Origin: Hofstenia miamia
Taxonomy: Eukaryota; Xenacoelomorpha; Acoela
DNA: 64,000 nt
Direction: 5' to 3'
Assembly (NCBI GenBank): GCA_004352715.1
Contig: SCFE01000015.1
Coordinates: 1,231,771 to 1,295,770 of the forward strand
Numbering within the stretch: position 1 is the stretch's first letter; each line of letters begins with the position of its first letter. The notes under the pieces are model-generated. The model did not search any database, was not told the DNA's origin, and was given only the letters and a program-made list of their open reading frames with translations. The translations under genes and the position numbers were made by a program. Shown piece by piece: positions 58,598 through 64,000 of this stretch.

Positions 58598-58806
58598 CCT
58601 CCGCCAAGGAGGTTATGTTTTTGGTAGCGTTGGTTTGTTTGTCTGTTTGTATGTTAGCAGCTTTACGGAAAAGTAATAAATGGATTTACCTCAAATTTTC
58701 ACCAGAGGTTCGTCTCCGCCCAAGGAGGAATCATTTAAATTTTGGTGCTGATCCGGAGACACAAGCTGTGTGGCGGAGGTCTGCGCTCTCCGAGTGCTTT
58801 TCTAGT
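58598..58806 (+). mobile_element. CCTCCGCC-ended invertebrate repeat, copy 2
   Basis: Starts CCTCCGCCAAGGAGGTTATG and ends GGCGGAGGTCTGCGCTCTCC then GAGTGCTTTTCTAGT. Compared with the copy at 28327 it has GGTTTGTTTGTCTGTTTGTATG in place of a shorter run and scattered substitutions. The open frame across it (58615-58830) is a chance reading. Confidence 0.75.
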
Positions 58807-58814
58807 ATGTACAT

Positions 58815-59470
58815 AAAACTGTTATTATAAAGTAGTATTGGTTGATTGCTTCCTGTTATTATGAAATGTACCATCACCGAAGAATAATCTTACATATGAT
58901 AAACTAGGTACGAATTCTAAAAATCTCTTATATATTCAGATACATTAAGTTATTATTCACAAATAATAAAAAATAGTGAACCTTCTTTAAAATATTTATT
59001 CCTTTGAAAGTATTATTTCATTTAGGTAAATTCACCCATACTCAAATGACATAATACTAAGCAACATTAGGCACAGAATTGGCTAAATTGTCACTATAGA
59101 TTCATTAATTGTTTCTAGTGCCTCAGTCTGTATTCATCTTAGACAGTTTCAACTTAAATTCTAAAATACCAGAAACAAATATTTTAAAGAGAAATAGCAG
59201 TTTATTAACTACGGTATATAACTGAAACTGTATGTACATGTACAACCAAGAAGAAGAAGAAATCTTTAGTGTAGTAGTTGTAACTATTACATTCAATTAT
59301 TGCTAATACTACTACAATAGTTGCGTCATTAACTAATTAATAAACAAAAAAAAATGAAATAACCGAGAAGACAAACAACAAAAGACAAAAATTCATGTAA
59401 TTAATATAGTATTGATCAAACGATTGCTAGTACTTGTGTGAAATGTGTATCCTTTCCATGCTGATTTACA
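58815..59470. other. Stretch without recognisable genes
   Basis: AT-rich unique sequence. An AAGAAGAAGAAG run lies near 59250. Confidence 0.45.
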
Positions 59471-59479
59471 AATTCCTGT

Positions 59480-60306
59480 AATATAATGTCAATTCAGATA
59501 TCCAAAACTTTCAGATTTAAATTTACATCTTTGTCTCAGTTGTTTAACTTTAATTGGAAGATTGTTCCAGATTTCCATTGCAGAGCTTTTAAATGAATTT
59601 TTCAAGAAAGCTTTTTTATATTTTACTTTCTCTATTGTAGAAGTTCGTTTATGTATTAAATTATTGTGAAAAGAAGGAAATTCTACTCTATCATACCGCA
59701 TACGTCTGTTAATAATGTTCCAGTGTTTGATGAGGGAAAATATTGAATGGAATATGAAATACTAGTTTTGTGATTATTCAAGTTTTTAATGGTACATACT
59801 TTGTTTGAACATCTAATTTGAAAATCGATTTTTTTAGTTAATGAGCTATCAATTCCATTAAACAAAACAACATTATCTAAAATGACTCATAACCAATACA
59901 TTCATCAGCATTTCTTTCATTCATAATAGTCAAATTTAAAATTGAGATACACTTAATGACCATTGCCATTTTTCTTAGTATGGATTGAAATTCTATTCAA
60001 TCATTGAATATAGTAGTTAAATTTAAGCTTATTGTCTATTATTATACCCAAATCTTTAATTTTTTCCACAGGTTCAACAGTTTTACCAGAAATACTTAGC
60101 GCACTATTGATTGTATAGTTTGAGTTAGTCTGAGGAGACATATTACAATTTTCTGTTTTGTAGGGATTTAGTGTTACACAATGCATTTTGAAATAGTTAT
60201 GTAAATCTGATAAAGTTATGAAGCATCTGCATCGAATTTGGAATTCATAAAGGTCCCCACCGAGCACATGCGACCCCGCAAGCCATAGTTTACCCGACCC
60301 TGGCAT
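59480..60306 (-). pseudogene. LINE reverse-transcriptase 3' half remnant (APE-type)
   Basis: Minus-strand frames in order: 60306-60001 contains SDLHNYFKMHCVTLNPYKTE (the x-L-N-x-x-K-T-E motif after the catalytic box) and KIKDLGIIIDNKLKFNYYI (the LG...D..L.F thumb motif); 59865-59683 follows in another frame with LFNGIDSSLTKK; 59701-59489 carries VEFPSFHNNLIHKRTS and SSAMEIWNNLPIKVKQLRQR, the W-N-x-L-P C-terminus. Two frameshifts and stops separate the parts, so it is inactive. The catalytic FADD/YADD block would lie above 60306 and is not seen. Confidence 0.8.
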
Positions 60307-60309
60307 AAA

Positions 60310-62090
60310 ATAGGCATAAATTACTCTACTATTTTCTCACATCTACAAATTTAAGTTGAACAATGATAAAACAATCGGTGTTTTATGTCATTGGTCCATA
60401 TTTAAACCATACACTGTTAAGTGTGCATAGAGCAATATTGCATAGAATTTTTTTTGAATCAAAAAATATTTTTAGTAAAAACATTAGATAAATATATTTC
60501 ACATCAGAAAACTATCTTCAATAAAATACTTTACAAAATTTTTCCTCTATATTTCCTACACTTTGCTACTCTTCTACATTTTAATTAATGATAGATAATT
60601 TATAAATAATTTTCCTTTGTGCTTAAACTCGGTTAAATGGATTTTATGAAAAAGCTCACAAAAAAATTTAAATTACTTGATCTTGAAGTCGTACAAAATA
60701 TTTCAATGACAGTAATGCAATTATCAGCCTGTGCAATAATTCAATTTTTCAATTACCCAAATTATTCAAATATATTACTGATCTAAAAAAATGTTTTTTG
60801 TAGAAAACTTGAAGTTCAATTAGGATGGGCAGAAAGAGTTTCAAAGAAAATTTTCCAGATTTAAGTACTTCATATCCAGATCCATTCTTTTCCCAATACA
60901 CCTCATTATGATGAACACTATGTTAAAAAGAAATTTTCATCTTATAATACGATTGCAATGTTGCATTAAATATAAAAAAGTATTCAGAAAATCATCCATT
61001 ACTACCGCTATTCAAAGTAGGAACTCATTGCTTAGTGAATTAATGAAAATTTTCAAATAATAGATGAATGCAGCCAAATAATGATATTTTATGTTTTTAA
61101 GAAACATTTGAGGTATGCAGCAATTTTGTGTTTGTGATTTCTGACAAATTTTAGTTTTAAATGTATTATCATTCACAGAATAACATTTGTTCTTTGTGTC
61201 TACTGGATATTTTTAAGTATGTATTCTAATTTTTCTTGATGCTGAACTGCTAATACAACTATATTGTCAATGGCATAAAACTTAAGCTGCAATTTCCATG
61301 GCTATATCTTTTTTCTTTTTAAACACGTGGGGCTTGATGAGCACATGGAATTTCATAGCGGACAATGAAAAACTAATTACTGAATCTTATCTTAAAAATT
61401 CAGAAAACTACACATTGGCTAAATTTTAATTACAAGCATAAAATCTCAAGGCAAATATGGTATTGTTTCAGGTGTTAAGGATTGAAAATGAATTATATTG
61501 AATAAGATGCTGCTTTTTAACAAAGGCTGTGATAATGTGCAACTTATATTCACTTGATACCCTAGTTTACACTATAGTATACAGCAAAGTTAAATGCATT
61601 TTTTTCAAAGAATGTTGCCTTTACATAATTCAAAACGATTTAAAAAGTATGTTAACATTCCCTACATACTAGTCTCTTATTGAGATCTTGATAATACACA
61701 TGGTGTACACTTTATTATTATTATTATTATTTGTATCGTATATTATTCGAAAATATACATTTAGTGTTTGAGAGTAATACTATATTGCAAAATCCCCCAA
61801 CTTTAACCAGTAATGAAATTCTTCTGTTATACCATTTAAAGATGTGCATAGTAATTACCTCTAATACAATGGCCATTGCGAAATCCAAATATACATAGCC
61901 AAAATTATGGAGCTCTAAAAATTAAGCCTCTTAAAAATAACAAGAAAATAATGAAAAATTTGTTTCTCAGCACATTAACAAATATTTAGAATAATTTATC
62001 TAACTCTATAAAACAAATTCATTAATTAAGAGTATTTGGAAACTAATTTAAAAAATACGTCTTTAATTATAGAGGCAGCATTCACTTTTC
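60310..62090. other. 1.8-kb stretch without recognisable genes
   Basis: AT-rich sequence with a (TTA)n run near 61711. It lies between the LINE remnant and the exon at 62101. Confidence 0.45.
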
Positions 62091-62100
62091 TAGAATTGGG

Positions 62101-62344
62101 ATGGCCACATACGTTCAATCCTTGAAAGAGTTCTTAGGCAGAAAACCTCACCCTATCTCATTGACCCGTGCATCTAATGTTGAAATACCAAGGCGCCCAT
62201 TTCTTTCACAGCGAAATATGCTGCACCTGCCGCAACAGAGTAATTACATCAATTCCTCGTCATATGCAAACAATGCCTCTACTCTAATGAACACAGCACC
62301 TACCCCACATGAGGTCTGCCGCATACGACACATAATTAACAATG
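62101..62344 (+). CDS. Coding exon of an unrecognised gene
   Basis: About 81 codons from ATG at 62101 (context TTGGGATGGCC), ending at a good donor AACAATG|GTAGGA in phase 1. An acceptor TTTTCTAG at 62092-62093 lies just upstream, so this may be the first coding exon after a 5' UTR intron, or an internal exon, since the frame is open upstream. The product has EFLGRKPHPISL, an Arg-Pro patch IPRRPFLSQRN, an Asn/Ser-rich linker (NYINSSSYANNAS) and HEVCRIRHIINN at the end. GC content is clearly above the flanks. There is no signal peptide, so it is probably intracellular. The gene must continue beyond 62345, but no next exon was recognised before the window ends. Confidence 0.5.
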
Positions 62345-62799
62345 GTAGGATTTTTTTAAGTTTATAATTGTAATTCTAGTATTTCTGAATATGGCTGGTA
62401 AATTTTCTCTATCACAAGAAACAAACTAGTATAAGAAATTATCTAAAAATCATTATAATTTTCTGATTGCTATAGTGTTTCACACAATATGCCCTCATGT
62501 TCCTACACGATGCCAAATATGATGAAAAATCAATATCATAAGAGATTCAATAATACTACTAATGGCACACGATTGCTTCAAAGTGTCATGAACATTGTTT
62601 ATGCTTTTTTTAGCAAAAATTATTTTAATACTACTAATCATAGATGACTTTAAATCAAACCCAGGGCCCACTTTGTAAAATGTTTATACCTATGAAAAAT
62701 ACTGTCATAAAATGCTCTATTACAACAACTGTATAAAATATGTGCATTTCAACTTTTAAAGTCTTTTAAATAAGTACTTTACTTTCGAATCCATTATTA

Positions 62800-64000
62800 A
62801 TAAGATGGGACAAAATTCAATTCGGGGTATTTCTGAAACATGGCTACTCGATTCAGGTAGGGACACAATTTGGAAACCATCAGGTTACAAAATATTTCGA
62901 TGTGATAGAAATTTGCTCAAATCTGACAAAACTAAATAAGGCGGGGTTCTATTTTAATTCCAGAATGCGTTAGGCCCATATATATAGGCCAGACATGCGT
63001 ACCACAGATCAATTTGAAAGCTTATGGGTTGAGTTAAGCATTCCCACTATATAAAAGTGTCAAAAGCAGTTACTAAATGTCTCATATTGCCCAAACAAAT
63101 GTATGTTGAAAAATTTTATTCAAAAAATTAAAAATGAAACACTCATGTGTGCATTAGAAAACAAACAAATTATGATAATGGGAGACTGGAACATCAATTA
63201 CTTTAATAGAAATGAAAGAGAGCAACTAAATTTATTTCTAAATTCAGTTGACTTAAGTAGTATCAATGAAACTATACCAAGCCGCATTATTAATAGCACA
63301 TCAATTCTAAGCGATTAATTTTTTGTCAACAACGCTAATGATTTAACATATTTAAGCAGTGAATGTCCATTCGCTGATCACTCATTATTACGTGCATTCT
63401 TTTATCAAACTGAAACACCCAAAACAAAGTCAATGGAAAGAAATTCGTGGAAAAGATTCCCTCTTATTTAAATCGCTTAGAAATGAATTATCTAAAGAAA
63501 ATTGGATTAATGTCTATCACAAGTCAATGTTGATGAAATTTTTCAGTCATTGATACATATTGTCCCAAAAAACGTGTATTAATCAAATAAAGCCATTGTT
63601 TTAATGAAATTAGGGAAAAATACTGGTTAAATTATTCTCTAACACAACTTAATAAATTAAAAAATTAGTCGTTCAGAGCATTTATCAAGGATAAGTCCGA
63701 AGAAAACTATTCATTATATAAAAAAACTAGAAACAAATCTAATATTACATCAAAATCATATGAATAATCCTTTTAGTAAGCTCTCTAGACCTAAAGACAA
63801 ATGGAACTTCGTCAATAATCCTCTGAACCAAAATAAATATTCTGAACATTGTATAAACTGCATAGAGAACCAAAATGGGGAAGTATTACTAAAAGTGTTG
63901 ATATTTCGAATACATTTAACACTGAGTTTATTCATCTAGGAAAGTACAAGGGCGATGATATCTCTCTGCAATCAAGAAATCACAGAAATTGTCTTAAGGT
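62800..64000 (+). pseudogene. LINE 5' region: APE-type endonuclease, runs off the window
   Basis: Plus-strand frames, broken by stops, give GISETWLLDSG (the S-E-T-W-L motif of LINE endonucleases), then WKPSGYKIFRCDRN and GGVLF, later IMGDWNINYF (the catalytic G-D-x-N block, Asp and Asn present) and NSVDLSSINETIPSRIINST, then YKKTRNKS and SRPKDKWNFVNN near 63720-63800, the linker towards the RT. The order is that of a CR1/L2/Jockey-like ORF2. Several stops and frameshifts make it inactive. It continues beyond base 64000. Confidence 0.8.

Noticed and set aside
1-64000. CRISPR arrays, rRNA genes and tRNA genes
   Set aside because: No direct-repeat and spacer arrays, no conserved rRNA blocks and no convincing tRNA A/B box pairs were seen; the window is eukaryotic.

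Overview
This window is AT-rich, intron-containing animal DNA from a draft assembly. It has long intergenic stretches, (TA)n and (TAA)n microsatellites, five multi-base N gaps plus a 21-N gap, and six isolated single-N junctions. The mobile-element mix (CR1/L2-like LINEs, a restriction-like-endonuclease LINE, a Penelope-like element with a GIY-YIG domain, IS630/Tc1/mariner copies, many hAT-like elements and a CCTCCGCC-ended repeat common in aquatic invertebrates) points to an invertebrate metazoan. I cannot place the phylum. There are no bacterial operons, CRISPR arrays or rRNA genes.

Host coding sequence is sparse. (1) 16077-16346 (+) is a one-exon gene for a small secreted, strongly basic peptide precursor with its own poly(A) signal. 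(2) 21402-23992 (+) is a spliced gene: two short Cys-containing exons lead into a 399-codon exon for an alpha-helical, probably secreted protein that resembles, at the level of layout only, the helical N-terminal domain of invertebrate pore-forming proteins. (3) On the minus strand, a Cys-rich exon of ErbB/furin-like type (38909-39164) joins in phase to a transmembrane exon (33845-33647) that ends after a short tail with no kinase; further minus-strand exons at 41332-41433 and 44206-44377 may belong to it. (4) 62101-62344 (+) is a coding exon of unknown function.

Most recognisable remaining sequence is mobile. LINE remnants lie at 16383-17440, 19090-19990, 28805-30046, 39730-40170, 45663-46447, 59480-60306 and 62800-64000. 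A Penelope-like remnant is at 13177-13719. An IS630/mariner-like element at 17590-18400 is repeated without change at 31954-32217 and flanks. Two hAT-like elements have perfect 8-bp target-site duplications: 39419-41255 (TCGATAAC) and 42059-48136 (GTTCCTAC, itself inserted in a small element starting at 41934). Several other GC-rich islands built from repeated short words (ACCCG, GAGCCGA, GCACGGC, GCCCGGG, GATTAATCG) look like ends of further hAT-like elements.

Several long exact duplications end exactly at an N (10066-11826, 31519-32612, 35256-35543, 47448-47955, 57407-57733). These are more likely unresolved contig overlaps or allelic sequence than real duplications, and gene or repeat counts here should allow for that.
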